Below are positions 8,474 to 17,043 of a stretch of DNA of 64,000 bases, one piece after another. Position 1 is the stretch's first letter; each line of letters opens with the position of its first letter. The stretch covers positions 5,174-69,173 of the forward strand of contig CAZPRY010000020.1 of NCBI GenBank assembly GCA_964589175.1, given 5' to 3'. A model generated the notes under the pieces. It was not told the DNA's origin and made no database searches. It worked only from the letters and a program-made list of their open reading frames with translations. The DNA comes from CAZPRY01 sp964589175 (GTDB lineage: Bacteria; Fidelibacterota; UBA2242). Made by a program: the position numbers and the translations under genes.

Positions 8474-9307
8474 ATGGCGCGACCTTTAAAACGGACCGTT
8501 GACTACTTTCCCCACCAGTGTGAACACGGGAAGACGCTATTCATCCTAGAGCAGAAGTACGGCAATGATGGTTACGCGTTTTGGTTCAAACTTTTGGAAA
8601 TACTCGGTAAATCGGAGGGACACTTTTATGAATACAGAAACCCCGCTGACATAGAATATCTAAATGCAAAAACTCATGTCAACGGAGATACCGCTATAGC
8701 TATTCTAAATTTGCTCTCCGATCTAGACGCAATAGACGGAACACTATGGGAAAACAAGATAATATGGTCGGATAATTTCGTAAATGGTATAAAAGACGTC
8801 TATAGCCGCCGCAACATTACTGTTCCACTAAAACCCCTTCTGGAAGACATTATTGTAGTACAGAAACCCAACTCAAATCATGTTTCCGATACCGAAAATC
8901 CACAAATAAAAATAAAAGAGAATAGACTAGATAATAGTAAAATAACTATACCCGAAGAGTACAAAAAACTTTCTGCTGAGTTTCATACTTTCAAAAATCA
9001 AAAGTGCCCAGACCTCCTAAAAGAGAGGGAGCTCACCGATAAATTGATCCTACGTGGCGCGGAGGAATTACACAAGTTAAATCGGCTTGACGGTTACACA
9101 TTCGAAGAAGTTCAACGCGCATTACAATTTGCAGCGGAAGATAAATTCTGGAGTGCGAGCCTCGTTTTACTATCGAGCATACGGAATCGCGGAAAAAATG
9201 GGAATAGAAAATTCGTGAATATCTTGGCCAGCATGTCTCAATCAAAAACTCCGGAAACGGTATTTAGAAAAAATCAACAGGCCGTGGAGGAATTCACAAA
9301 TGGATAA
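8474..9307 (+). CDS. DUF4373 (Lin1244/Lin1753-like) phage replication protein
   Basis: A 277-residue protein. Residues 1-115 match the DUF4373 N-terminal domain found in phage and plasmid replication initiators: RPLKRTVDYFPHQCEHGKTL, KYGNDGYAFWFKLLEILG and the closing DVYSRRN. A linker rich in Asn/Lys follows, then a helical C-terminal region (ERELTDKLILRGAEEL, FEEVQRALQFAAEDKFW) like the primosome-interacting tails of such proteins. GGGGA lies 5 bases before the ATG. The next gene overlaps by 8 bases and resembles a helicase loader, which supports a replication-initiation role. Confidence 0.75.
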   Translation: MARPLKRTVDYFPHQCEHGKTLFILEQKYGNDGYAFWFKLLEILGKSEGHFYEYRNPADIEYLNAKTHVNGDTAIAILNLLSDLDAIDGTLWENKIIWSDNFVNGIKDVYSRRNITVPLKPLLEDIIVVQKPNSNHVSDTENPQIKIKENRLDNSKITIPEEYKKLSAEFHTFKNQKCPDLLKERELTDKLILRGAEELHKLNRLDGYTFEEVQRALQFAAEDKFWSASLVLLSSIRNRGKNGNRKFVNILASMSQSKTPETVFRKNQQAVEEFTNG

Positions 9308-9827
9308 GAAGGTAATGGCCAATCAAGTATCGGTCTTATTTACGTTTTTCGGCTTCGACATTTCAGCGGCGCATTTAGAAATTTACTACGAAGTATTGAG
9401 GGATTTTGATGAAGATGCTTTGAAGGCCGCCGTGAAGGGGATAATCAAGAGCGAGCGAACCCTTCCGCGGAATCCATTACCGCTGATTATCGATTACATC
9501 AATCCACCTTTGGACGAAGGTGATTCTGAAAGTATCATCCGGCAGATTTCTGAAATTATGGTCTACGAAGGGCGTTATCGATCACCAAATTTATCGCCTC
9601 TCCTTTCCCAGATTGTCGAGGATTGTGGGGGTTGGATTTCCGTATGTACAATGTCCGAAGAGGATTTCCGCTGGCGTGTCAGAAACCTATTCAAAGGTGG
9701 TTATCGTGGTGACGGTAGAATGTATCCCCAGAAAGGGCTTTCGGAAATACAGAATAGAAGGCAAATCGGAGCGAAAAACGACGCGACCAGCCTGGGGAAA
9801 ATCATACAACAGAATGAGATGAACTAG
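9300..9827 (+). CDS. helicase-loader-like protein (G40P loader type)
   Basis: A 175-residue protein with the layout of phage G40P-loader/inhibitor proteins: an N-terminal helical domain (VLFTFFGFDISAAHLEIYYE), LRDFDEDALKAAVKGIIKSE and then LPRNPLPLIIDYI. The family loads replicative helicase at phage origins. Resemblance is in pattern only, so the family call is moderate. GGAGG stands 9 bases before the ATG, and the start overlaps the end of the DUF4373 gene. The C-terminal half (DFRWRVRNLFKGGYRGDGRMY) is basic and unrecognised. Confidence 0.6.
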   Translation: MDKKVMANQVSVLFTFFGFDISAAHLEIYYEVLRDFDEDALKAAVKGIIKSERTLPRNPLPLIIDYINPPLDEGDSESIIRQISEIMVYEGRYRSPNLSPLLSQIVEDCGGWISVCTMSEEDFRWRVRNLFKGGYRGDGRMYPQKGLSEIQNRRQIGAKNDATSLGKIIQQNEMN

Positions 9828-9846
9828 GCCAATTAAAGGAGAATTG

Positions 9847-10314
9847 ATGAAACTTAAAATCTATCGGCAATGTCTTGAAAATCCAGGAACGACCAATGCA
9901 CAATTATTCGAAAAATTCGGTGTAACCGATGATACCGAAAAGCAACAGTTCGTAAAATGGAAACAGGACTGCCTACATTGTTTGGCAGTTTTGGGTGAGA
10001 TCAAAAAGGATAATAAATCACAATGGAATCAAATATCTGAGAAAGAATCTGATGATCTGTTGAACATTCTCTACGAGAAAAGAGAAACGCTGCTGAAACT
10101 GATCAAAGAATTTGAAGGTAAAGACGGTACAAAGTTATTTCCTAAAATCGAGCTGACGGGAGAATCCAAACGGTGTACTTTGCACCTGAATATCGATCTT
10201 ATGCGCCGCCTTAAAACAGAATCGGATAAGCAAAAAATATCTGTTTCTAAGTTGGTTAATCGACTAATACATTGCTTTTTAGAGGAGAATGGAAATGGCA
10301 GTACCAGGCGATAA
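9847..10314 (+). CDS. ribbon-helix-helix-tailed protein of the replication block
   Basis: A 155-residue protein with AAAGGAG before the ATG. The N-terminus reads like a small winged-helix segment (YRQCLENPGTTNAQLFEKFG). The middle is helical. The C-terminal 45 residues carry a ribbon-helix-helix pattern (RCTLHLNIDLMRRLKTESDK, then ISVSKLVNRLIHCFL). It is probably a DNA-binding regulator or partition-like protein of the element. The end overlaps the start of the fibre-like gene by 20 bases in another frame. Function unknown. Confidence 0.6.
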   Translation: MKLKIYRQCLENPGTTNAQLFEKFGVTDDTEKQQFVKWKQDCLHCLAVLGEIKKDNKSQWNQISEKESDDLLNILYEKRETLLKLIKEFEGKDGTKLFPKIELTGESKRCTLHLNIDLMRRLKTESDKQKISVSKLVNRLIHCFLEENGNGSTRR

Positions 10315-13162
10315 AGAAGCGACATTCGGCATCTCTAAAGTGATCTGGGATGAACTATCCGATACGGATATGCCGGGAGCGAAAGTCGAGGGCGAACAGG
10401 ACGAATATTATGAATTGCGGGCTATTGGTCTAAAAAAGCTCAGCTATACTATGGCAGTCGGGGTATGCGATCCGATACTGGAGAATACCTGGTTACTGGG
10501 CGATGGAACTGACACGGACAAGATCATCGAGGCTGAAACAGGCGCGGTAAACCTGCCGCAAATGAAGTACAATGCCGCGGCGATGAAATGGCAGTACACC
10601 GATGACGGTATAAACTGGTTTGATTTTGGAGTTTCCGGAGGCGGTGCAGGTAGCGGAAACATGCGGACTGAAACCTATGACATGGATGAAAACGGGATTG
10701 TGGACCGGGCTGAGATGTTGGATGACGGCGCGGGCGGTGCCTTGACTATCGATGACATCATGGCGCATTTCGAGGACAACAATATTCACATCGACTGGAC
10801 TGATACGGATGAGGATTTCAAGACCAGCGGCGGGGTTGAAGCGGGTTATATTCATTCCGGTTTGTGGGAAGCCGATCAGAGCATGGAAATAGCGCCGCTC
10901 GGTGATATAATTCTCAATCCCGGTGGTAGAGATATGCTGCCCAAATACAATTATTCGGTCAATATAGGCGCTGTCCATAAGAAAATATTGTCCTTACATG
11001 CAGCCGAATTGATAGTTGAAAACCTGGTGGCCCAGGATACGATGACGCAAATCGAGGGCAAGGTACTGATTGGCAAATCATCTACGAAACTGACTGCCGA
11101 TTTGGGCAAGGAAGAGACTGAAATCTACGTCGAGCATAATAATCTGAGCAGCGGCGATAACATTTACATGCTTTCACGGGGTACGGTCGAATTCATGCAG
11201 ATTAATTCTGCGTCAGCCGGGAGCGGTCCTTATGTTTATACCGTAATACGAGATTTGGACGGCACCGGGGCGAATGATTGGTTTGCAGGAGACGCGCTGT
11301 TCAATACCGGGCATGATGCCGGTGATGGCTTCATTGAGATGTATGCTCTGAGCGGTATACTGGGTACAGCCGGGCCGACTATTGTAGGGAATATAAGATT
11401 ATCGAGCATATATAACGATTGGGTTGAGGGCTGGGCGATTGGCAACCTGAACGGGTTGTACGGCTATGCGGCGGATACAATGGGTGTTGCATTAGGCAAG
11501 TACGCTGCCGATAAATATTCGGTGCTAATCGATGAAACGAACGGGATCAGAATGATATACGGGGTATGGGACCCGATTACGGGCTATACAGTGACTTCGC
11601 AATGGAAAACGGACGGTGGGTTCATCTTTGGGGATGTGGCAACGTCGGTATCTCATTTCAAATTCGATCCTTTATTGGGCTGTGAATTCAAGGGCATTTT
11701 TATCATGTCCGGAGCGGGCAGTTCAATCTACTGGTCGGCTGTTACGGATGATGATGGTCATAAACCGGAAGACGATGCGACTTACGGCGCGAATTGGGCC
11801 TCGAATCTGGCAAATATACCAGCGGATATATTCTATAAACTCAGTGATGATATTTTGGACATTACCTGGCAGACAACTTATTTATCTGAGAAAATGGTAG
11901 CCTCGCCTTTTATTTCTGGCAATCTGGGTTACTTCACGGAGGAATTCAGAGTAGGCGCAAGCGGGATTGTCATAGATGGTACGAATAAGAAAATCTATTC
12001 GAAGAACTTTTCTTCGGGATTAGTGGGATGGTGCATCGATAATGACGATAGTGCCGAATTTAATGATATAATAGCTCGCGGCGATTTCATTATGACCGGA
12101 AGCAGCAGTTCGATCAAGTGGTCGTCGATCACGGATGACGACGGACACAGGCCGGACTCGGACGCAACATTGGGCGCGGATTGGGCCTCGAACCTGGCGA
12201 ATATACCAGCCGATATATTCCACAAACTCAGCGATGATATTTTGGACATAACCTGGCAGACAACATACTTATCCGGGAAACTGGTTGCGTCGCCATATAT
12301 CTCCGGGAATCTAGGATACTTCACGCAAGAATTCAGGGTTGGTGCAAATGGGATCGTCATAGACGGCACAAATAAGAAAATCTATTCGAAAGATTTTCTG
12401 ACAGGAGTAACAGGATGGTGCATTGATAATGATAACAGTGCGGAATTCAATGATATTATAGCCCGTGGAACAATTCATGCGTCTGGTGGAACGTTTACAG
12501 GTTATGTCGAAGCAAGCAGCGGGGGAATGCGATTCGGGAAGGATGCGGGCGGAGCCGGGAAGCATGGCATTTACATCGATTCGAATGATTTTTGGTATGG
12601 CGATGGGAAAATCAGTATTGCGAACGGCGGGCTGATTTATGACGGGGCTACATTTACTTTTGCGGGCAATATAACATCGACAGCGAATATAAGCGGAGGT
12701 AGTTTTTCCGTTGGCTATTCTGCTGAGATGGGAAGCCGTTTTGTCTTACAGCAGGTTTTGGGTGAAGGAGAATTTATCCTCCAATCACAACCTCACGGCT
12801 TTCCATCAAAATCTATAACAATGGATGCGTATAGAGATGCGAGCGATAATTTATATTTGCGGTTTGGGGGTGGTGTCGATGTAAATGGGACTATGATTTT
12901 TAGTAATGATAAAGACGTTAATCTTTACAGACAAGCCGCGAATCGCTTAGCGACCGATAGAGCGTTTAGCGCTTTTTCGTTCAATTTAGGGGCGAACGTT
13001 ATTATCGATGATGCCGGTAATATCCAATGTCTATCCACTTTCAAATCGTCGGACGGTTCTTCTGGATCGACTGTAACAAAGTCCTGGAGTGATCCGGTTG
13101 CGGGTTTATTGCATACCCAATCGTTCAAGAATGGTTTATTGGTTGATTGGACAGCTGTTTAA
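10295..13162 (+). CDS. phage tail-fibre-like protein with duplicated domain
   Basis: A 955-residue, glycine- and aspartate-rich protein without signal peptide. The N-terminus (KVIWDELSDTDMPGAKVEG) is of unknown type. A DMDENGIVDRAEMLDDG segment near residue 130 and the repeated ITxNG/VIIDGTNKKIYS pattern are typical of phage tail-fibre or receptor-binding proteins. Two units of 129 residues, each holding WQTTYLS, ISGNLGYFT, VIDGTNKKIYSK and DNDxSAEFNDIIARG, follow directly on each other (DNA 11699-12472). The C-terminal part again has fibre-like GG-rich strands. AGAGGAG lies 7 bases before the chosen ATG. The ATG at 10289 is too close to it. It follows the replication genes with no capsid genes between, which is odd for a phage order. 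Confidence 0.65.
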   Translation: MAVPGDKEATFGISKVIWDELSDTDMPGAKVEGEQDEYYELRAIGLKKLSYTMAVGVCDPILENTWLLGDGTDTDKIIEAETGAVNLPQMKYNAAAMKWQYTDDGINWFDFGVSGGGAGSGNMRTETYDMDENGIVDRAEMLDDGAGGALTIDDIMAHFEDNNIHIDWTDTDEDFKTSGGVEAGYIHSGLWEADQSMEIAPLGDIILNPGGRDMLPKYNYSVNIGAVHKKILSLHAAELIVENLVAQDTMTQIEGKVLIGKSSTKLTADLGKEETEIYVEHNNLSSGDNIYMLSRGTVEFMQINSASAGSGPYVYTVIRDLDGTGANDWFAGDALFNTGHDAGDGFIEMYALSGILGTAGPTIVGNIRLSSIYNDWVEGWAIGNLNGLYGYAADTMGVALGKYAADKYSVLIDETNGIRMIYGVWDPITGYTVTSQWKTDGGFIFGDVATSVSHFKFDPLLGCEFKGIFIMSGAGSSIYWSAVTDDDGHKPEDDATYGANWASNLANIPADIFYKLSDDILDITWQTTYLSEKMVASPFISGNLGYFTEEFRVGASGIVIDGTNKKIYSKNFSSGLVGWCIDNDDSAEFNDIIARGDFIMTGSSSSIKWSSITDDDGHRPDSDATLGADWASNLANIPADIFHKLSDDILDITWQTTYLSGKLVASPYISGNLGYFTQEFRVGANGIVIDGTNKKIYSKDFLTGVTGWCIDNDNSAEFNDIIARGTIHASGGTFTGYVEASSGGMRFGKDAGGAGKHGIYIDSNDFWYGDGKISIANGGLIYDGATFTFAGNITSTANISGGSFSVGYSAEMGSRFVLQQVLGEGEFILQSQPHGFPSKSITMDAYRDASDNLYLRFGGGVDVNGTMIFSNDKDVNLYRQAANRLATDRAFSAFSFNLGANVIIDDAGNIQCLSTFKSSDGSSGSTVTKSWSDPVAGLLHTQSFKNGLLVDWTAV
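11699..12472 (+). repeat. two tandem 387-bp units inside the fibre-like gene
   Basis: Two in-frame units of exactly 387 bp (129 codons) follow each other, aligned at Met codons 11705 and 12092. Most positions are conserved at protein level, but many third bases differ, so the duplication is not recent. Confidence 0.85.
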
Positions 13163-13177
13163 TTGAAAGGATGGAAA

Positions 13178-13444
13178 ATGGAAGAGAAATTTATTTTAAG
13201 ACAGGATGAAATTAACGATGCATTGACCTCGCTGAACAAGCGAGAAATGGAATCGGCGGAAAGCGCTCGGTTCTTTTGTAGGGCGCAAGAGCTATTCCAA
13301 AAATTGATTAGCGTTAATAACCGGTTGTTGACTGAGATCAAGGATTTGAAGGAAGGGAATGGAAAGTTACAGGCCGAAATCGACGTGCTGAAGAAGAAAT
13401 ACGAGCCGGAGCCGAAAAATTCTTCCACAAAGACTGAAAAATGA
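13178..13444 (+). CDS. small coiled-coil protein after the fibre gene
   Basis: An 88-residue, charged, helical protein with a heptad-like stretch (ISVNNRLLTEIKDLKEGNG, LQAEIDVLKKKYE) that suggests a coiled coil. A GAAAGGA site lies 6 bases before the ATG. It starts 15 bases after the fibre-like gene, so it is probably co-transcribed and could be a chaperone or a structural partner of the fibre. No family recognised. Confidence 0.6.
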   Translation: MEEKFILRQDEINDALTSLNKREMESAESARFFCRAQELFQKLISVNNRLLTEIKDLKEGNGKLQAEIDVLKKKYEPEPKNSSTKTEK

Positions 13445-13498
13445 ATCCTGCCTTGCCGATCGAAGCACAGGGCTGGGGTGACTTAAGGAGGAAAAAAC

Positions 13499-13783
13499 GT
13501 GCTAGATGATACCCAAATCATTTTTAAAAAACTGGAAGAGATTCAGTCCAAACTTGCTTCCGTGAAGCAGACCTGGTTTGACGTTTCTGGTTTGTCACGG
13601 TATTTGGGGATTTCGCAATCCACGATCCGGCGTTTAATATCCTCTGATTCTATCCCCTTCCGTCGTGTTGGAGGAGAGTGCGGTAAAATATTATTCTTTC
13701 GTTCTCAAATCGATCTATGGGTTTTGACTGGTGAGAAAAATCCAGGAAAACGGGACAGGCTTCGATTTCAGGATTTGCTATGA
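13499..13783 (+). CDS. helix-turn-helix (AlpA/excisionase-like) protein
   Basis: A 94-residue protein starting at GTG with AAGGAGG 8 bases upstream. Residues about 25-70 form a MerR/excisionase-type winged helix: WFDVSGLSRYLGISQSTIRR, then LISSDSIPFRRVGG and ILFFRSQIDLWV. A helix precedes it (KKLEEIQSKLASVK). Its stop overlaps the methyltransferase ATG (ATGA), so the two are coupled. It could be a regulator or a second excisionase-like protein. Confidence 0.7.
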   Translation: MLDDTQIIFKKLEEIQSKLASVKQTWFDVSGLSRYLGISQSTIRRLISSDSIPFRRVGGECGKILFFRSQIDLWVLTGEKNPGKRDRLRFQDLL

Positions 13784-14592
13784 CGACTAATCTGCTGGCA
13801 ATGAATCATATCAACCTTGGCGACTTTTTCCAACTGTATAAACAGCTCAAACCGGCCAGTGTAAATTTGGCTTTAAGTGATCTTCCTTTTGGTCTTTTCG
13901 ACGATGGAAGGTTGAATGGGGTTCCAGATTCAAAAATTGATCTTTCCCGACTGGAGGAGGCCATGGATTATCTGCTGACTCCAACCGGCCAGGCAGTTCT
14001 GTTCTGTGATTTCGATTTGTTGACGCGGATTAAATTTCAATGGGGTGAGAGAATAAAATATAAACATCATCATGTTTTGATAAAATCGGCGGCTATGCCA
14101 GGGAGCAAGTTTTATCCGCTGAATGATGTCGAGTATTTGGCAGTCTGTCATCGAACAGGATCGAAAATTTCTGATCTTGTCTTCAATTCATATAACGGCG
14201 ATAAACGAGAGGCTTACCGAAAAAAGAACTATGATTTGGACGAGTGTAAGCTTAGGAGGCAGTATAAACCCAAATTCAACCATAATGAATCCGGTTGCCG
14301 ATATATCAGGACAACTATTCCGATGCGCTCCAAATGCAATTTGCCGGAAGCCGAGCGGGCGGGCGTTGATCACCCATTTCAGAAAAGTATTCAATTGCTT
14401 CGGAAGTTGATCCGTATCTTCTCGAATCCCGGAGAATTCATTTGCGATGGTTTTGCCGGAAGCGGCTCGACATTGATTGCAGCCGACATGGAAGGGCGCA
14501 AATCGGTTGGATTTGAGATTGATGATCAATACTATTTTGAGGCCCTTGGGCGTTTGGAGCGGTTTAAGTGCGCGATAACTCTGCCTTTTTGA
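13780..14592 (+). CDS. DNA adenine or cytosine-N4 methyltransferase, beta class
   Basis: A 270-residue DNA methylase of the N4/N6 family. Motif IV is SDLPFG at residues 33-38, before a target-recognition region. Motif I (FAGSGST) comes near the C-terminus after FICDG. This IV-then-I order marks the beta class. The motif reads DLPF rather than the more usual DPPY/F, an allowed variant in phage enzymes. Most of the middle (120-200) is basic and likely forms the recognition domain. No partner endonuclease gene is adjacent, so it is probably an orphan methylase, perhaps protecting the element from host restriction. It overlaps the upstream gene by 4 bases. Confidence 0.8.
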   Translation: MTTNLLAMNHINLGDFFQLYKQLKPASVNLALSDLPFGLFDDGRLNGVPDSKIDLSRLEEAMDYLLTPTGQAVLFCDFDLLTRIKFQWGERIKYKHHHVLIKSAAMPGSKFYPLNDVEYLAVCHRTGSKISDLVFNSYNGDKREAYRKKNYDLDECKLRRQYKPKFNHNESGCRYIRTTIPMRSKCNLPEAERAGVDHPFQKSIQLLRKLIRIFSNPGEFICDGFAGSGSTLIAADMEGRKSVGFEIDDQYYFEALGRLERFKCAITLPF

Positions 14593-14596
14593 TTAA
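14576..14596 (+). repeat. 21-bp direct repeat, left copy (over methyltransferase end)
   Basis: This 21-bp sequence (starting TAACTCTGCC and ending TTGATTAA) contains the last codons and stop of the methyltransferase gene. An identical copy lies at 15389-15409, just after the ribbon-helix-helix gene. The two are 813 bp apart. Confidence 0.85.
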
Positions 14597-14913
14597 TGAT
14601 GATTTTTGTTAGACATGTGAATATGGGTAGAATAACTATTTCTAACTTTTAGTGGAATGTCAATAGTAGATCGTTTTTTCACTTGTATTGATTATTTATA
14701 AAAATGCACCGCCGAACAAATTAGATTAAGTTTGGGTCTATTTGGTGTTTTTTCTCAGGATAATAATATTTTCTTCTCTAATATCACAGAGCCAGGAATT
14801 GAATATGTATTTCAACAGATATGGGCGGAGTACAACTAATTATTTTTGACTTGACAAATATTCTCGCAATAGTTATATTAACTATGTTATTTAACACAAA
14901 AAGGAGATTGAAA
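14593..14913. other. 321-bp intergenic stretch with the promoter of the RHH gene
   Basis: AT-rich, with no convincing gene. It holds the end of the 21-bp direct repeat and, near its right end, the TTGACA-N17-TATATT promoter and palindrome listed separately. A second look shows no tRNA or structured RNA I can recognise. Confidence 0.5.
14851..14885 (+). promoter_or_regulatory. sigma-70 promoter with palindromic operator over the -10
   Basis: TTGACA (14851-14856), 17 bases, TATATT (14874-14879): a near-consensus promoter 35 bp upstream of the gene at 14914. A perfect palindrome, ATAGTTA-TAT-TAACTAT, spans 14869-14885 and so covers the -10 box. A protein bound there would block polymerase, as expected for autorepression by the ribbon-helix-helix protein it drives. 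Confidence 0.6.
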
Positions 14914-15375
14914 ATGCCGACTATCACAATAAGCGTGAGCGAATCATTGAAGAATGAACTCGAAAAGTTTAAGGACAGAATGAACGTATCGGGAATTTGT
15001 CAGGAAGCACTTTTGCAGAGAATAAGTTGCTATAGAGCAGTACCAGAGGATAAGAAACAGTTTGAAGAAATGATCATCAAACTTAGGGAGGGAAAAATGA
15101 AATATGAAAATGAGTGGGAAAAAATTGGTTTTGAAGAGGGTGTATCAGATTTCTCGAACTCAGATTACGAAGGTATAAAAGATATATTAGCAGCATACAA
15201 CGATTATAATGGTGAGATTAACACAGATGAGATTGATAACGAGATTATTGGTAGTTTACATGATAATTTCTTTGAAACTTACGATAAAACCAGCGAAGAA
15301 GCTTTCGAGTATTACCTAACTGGTTATGTAAAAGGTTATGCCGAAATGCATGGTAAAATTGTTAATGATTTATAA
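14914..15375 (+). CDS. ribbon-helix-helix protein with acidic C-terminal domain
   Basis: A 153-residue protein. The N-terminus (MPTITISVSESLKNELEKFK) is a ribbon-helix-helix strand and helix of CopG/Arc type. From about residue 55 the protein is strongly acidic and helical, with no family I recognise. AAGGAG lies before the ATG at 14914, and an upstream in-frame ATG at 14821 would add a hydrophobic stretch but has no site. The promoter overlaps a palindrome, so it probably represses itself. It is alone between two 21-bp direct repeats, so it may be an inserted cassette. It might be an antitoxin-like gene, but no toxin is next to it. Confidence 0.65.
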   Translation: MPTITISVSESLKNELEKFKDRMNVSGICQEALLQRISCYRAVPEDKKQFEEMIIKLREGKMKYENEWEKIGFEEGVSDFSNSDYEGIKDILAAYNDYNGEINTDEIDNEIIGSLHDNFFETYDKTSEEAFEYYLTGYVKGYAEMHGKIVNDL

Positions 15376-15388
15376 AGTTCGTATGTAC

Positions 15389-15409
15389 TAACTCTGCCTT
15401 TTTGATTAA
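15389..15409 (+). repeat. 21-bp direct repeat, right copy
   Basis: Identical to 14576-14596. It lies 14 bases after the ribbon-helix-helix gene stop. Together the copies bracket that gene and its promoter. Confidence 0.85.
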
Positions 15410-15569
15410 AACCACATGGGGGTATGTTGAAAAATGCACATATCAAGCGATCTGGCGGCTGTGACAAGCAAAACGATGCTTTCCATGTAGAGGGGGACCT
15501 AAGATAATGGAATCGTTGCCCAAAGGGCCTCTAATTGAATATTGTAAAACATCGACTTCCGTATACTAT

Positions 15570-15637
15570 ATTCGGACTTATACCGAATCCGGTATATTAT
15601 TTTGCTTGTGCTTTCAACATGGTTCAAGTATATTCAA
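15570..15637. promoter_or_regulatory. cluster of dyads and phased repeats before xis-int
   Basis: ATTCGG/CCGAAT (15570-15588), TATACCG-AATC-CGGTATA (15579-15596) and three TTCAA repeats exactly 10 bp apart (15613, 15623, 15633) sit 24 to 90 bases before the excisionase start. Phased direct repeats suit excisionase or integrase arm binding, and the dyads suit a repressor. The role is inferred from position only. Confidence 0.45.
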
Positions 15638-15660
15638 CATATTAGGACAGGACGTTAATT

Positions 15661-15828
15661 ATGGATAATAGGTATACCACAATCAAAGAAGCATCTGAAT
15701 TACTTAAGGTATCCACTCGCACAATTTATAATCTGATTTACAAGGGTTTGCTTAAGAAGCACAAGATCAAAGGCACCAAGAGAACATTGATTGACAAATT
15801 CGAATTGGGTAGTCTTGTAAAATCATAG
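15661..15828 (+). CDS. excisionase-like helix-turn-helix protein
   Basis: A 55-residue protein with the AlpA/excisionase HTH_17 pattern: YTTIKEASELLKVSTRTIYN, LIYKGLLKKHKI, and a short basic end. ATG start 24 bases after the phased repeats. The next gene, the integrase, begins 7 bases after its stop, so the two are co-transcribed. It probably directs excision or controls integrase. It is too short to be seen by standard ORF cut-offs. Confidence 0.8.
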   Translation: MDNRYTTIKEASELLKVSTRTIYNLIYKGLLKKHKIKGTKRTLIDKFELGSLVKS

Positions 15829-15835
15829 GTGCAGC

Positions 15836-16897
15836 GTGGCGACATTACTTCGGTTACGAAATATCTATCATGCCCGTATACGTTGGACCGTCAACGGAAA
15901 ACAGAAAAACAAATTGATCAGTTTGCGTACCAAGCAAAAGGCAAAGGCAAACCGGTTGTTCTCGCAAATTCAGGAAAGAGAAGGATTATTTCGGCAGGGA
16001 GTAATCGGGATTGACAGAGTTTGTTTTGAAGATATTCCGGCGATTGATCATCTGATTGATGAATTCATGACTTTTCTTGAAGTAAATCAAAAATCAAGCA
16101 AGACCATCGAGCTTTATAAGTTTGCTTTAAATGCTTTCAAAGAGATATTTAATGGACGTGATATTTCGACTATTAGTCGGAACGATTACAATTTCTTTAT
16201 GCAAAAAATGCAAGCAAAGTATCCCAACCGCGTCACTCTGAATATTCGATTGCGAAGTATTCTGGCATTTTTACGTTGGGCGGTTGAATTCGGAAAAATT
16301 GAACGTCTTCTCTTTCCCATTAAACAGGTGCGGGTTGATTCAAAACTCCCACGATATTTTAGCAACATGGAGATAGAGAGGATATTCAGGGCGATTCGGG
16401 ATAATGATATTCTTCTGGCGAGGGTGAAACTTCACCTGGCTACCGGAATGCGTCTCCGTGAGTTAAAGACATCTAATTTGGAGGGCGGATTCATTCACGT
16501 CTATAAGAGCAAATCCGGAAAAGAGCGGCAAATTCCGATTACATCTGAGACGGCTTTTTATTTTGATTTTTCAAAGAATCAATCCGTATCGGATGCTCAC
16601 GTGTCAAGGATGTTTACCGATGTTTTAAAGGATTTAGGATTATATGAATTGCCTGGCGGTGGGAAAAGGTCTTTCCATTGTCTACGACATACTTTTGCGT
16701 GTAGAAAGTATTTTGAGACGAAAGATATCTATTATGTCTGTAAATTGCTCGGTCATCATTCGGTCACAGTGACAGAGATTTATGCGCGATTCAGCATTGA
16801 CAAACTTAATCAGGATTTTGGTTCCTCAAACATTTCCCAATCGAATTCAAATGGTTTTAAGTCCGAAAAAGAGGTTCATTCAAGTGTTGTTTGTTGA
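15836..16897 (+). CDS. tyrosine integrase
   Basis: A 353-residue tyrosine recombinase starting at GTG. An N-terminal arm-type domain (1-60), a SAM-like core-binding domain (about 70-165) and a catalytic domain follow. Catalytic residues seen are R206 (TGMRLRE), a lysine in the hairpin near K226 (SKSGKERQIP), H281/R284 (HCLRH), H307 (LGHHS) and Y316 (EIYARF). The end lies 146 bp from the tRNA-Asp 3' end, the expected layout for an element integrated there. It probably catalyses integration and, with the adjacent excisionase, excision. Confidence 0.92.
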   Translation: MATLLRLRNIYHARIRWTVNGKQKNKLISLRTKQKAKANRLFSQIQEREGLFRQGVIGIDRVCFEDIPAIDHLIDEFMTFLEVNQKSSKTIELYKFALNAFKEIFNGRDISTISRNDYNFFMQKMQAKYPNRVTLNIRLRSILAFLRWAVEFGKIERLLFPIKQVRVDSKLPRYFSNMEIERIFRAIRDNDILLARVKLHLATGMRLRELKTSNLEGGFIHVYKSKSGKERQIPITSETAFYFDFSKNQSVSDAHVSRMFTDVLKDLGLYELPGGGKRSFHCLRHTFACRKYFETKDIYYVCKLLGHHSVTVTEIYARFSIDKLNQDFGSSNISQSNSNGFKSEKEVHSSVVC

Positions 16898-17043
16898 CCA
16901 TGGGGTATACCGGTGGGGTATACATCCAAAATAAATGAAAATTGCCCTCGACGGGGGTGACTAAAATTGACAACCCTCTTTTTAATCGATTTTACGCTTA
17001 TTGTAATGGCGAAAATGTGTTTTATCGACGGGGAGAAACGAAG

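Noticed and set aside
16940..16960. Short GC hairpin between integrase and tRNA
   Set aside because: The stem is only 3-4 bp and there is no U-tract, so no terminator is claimed.
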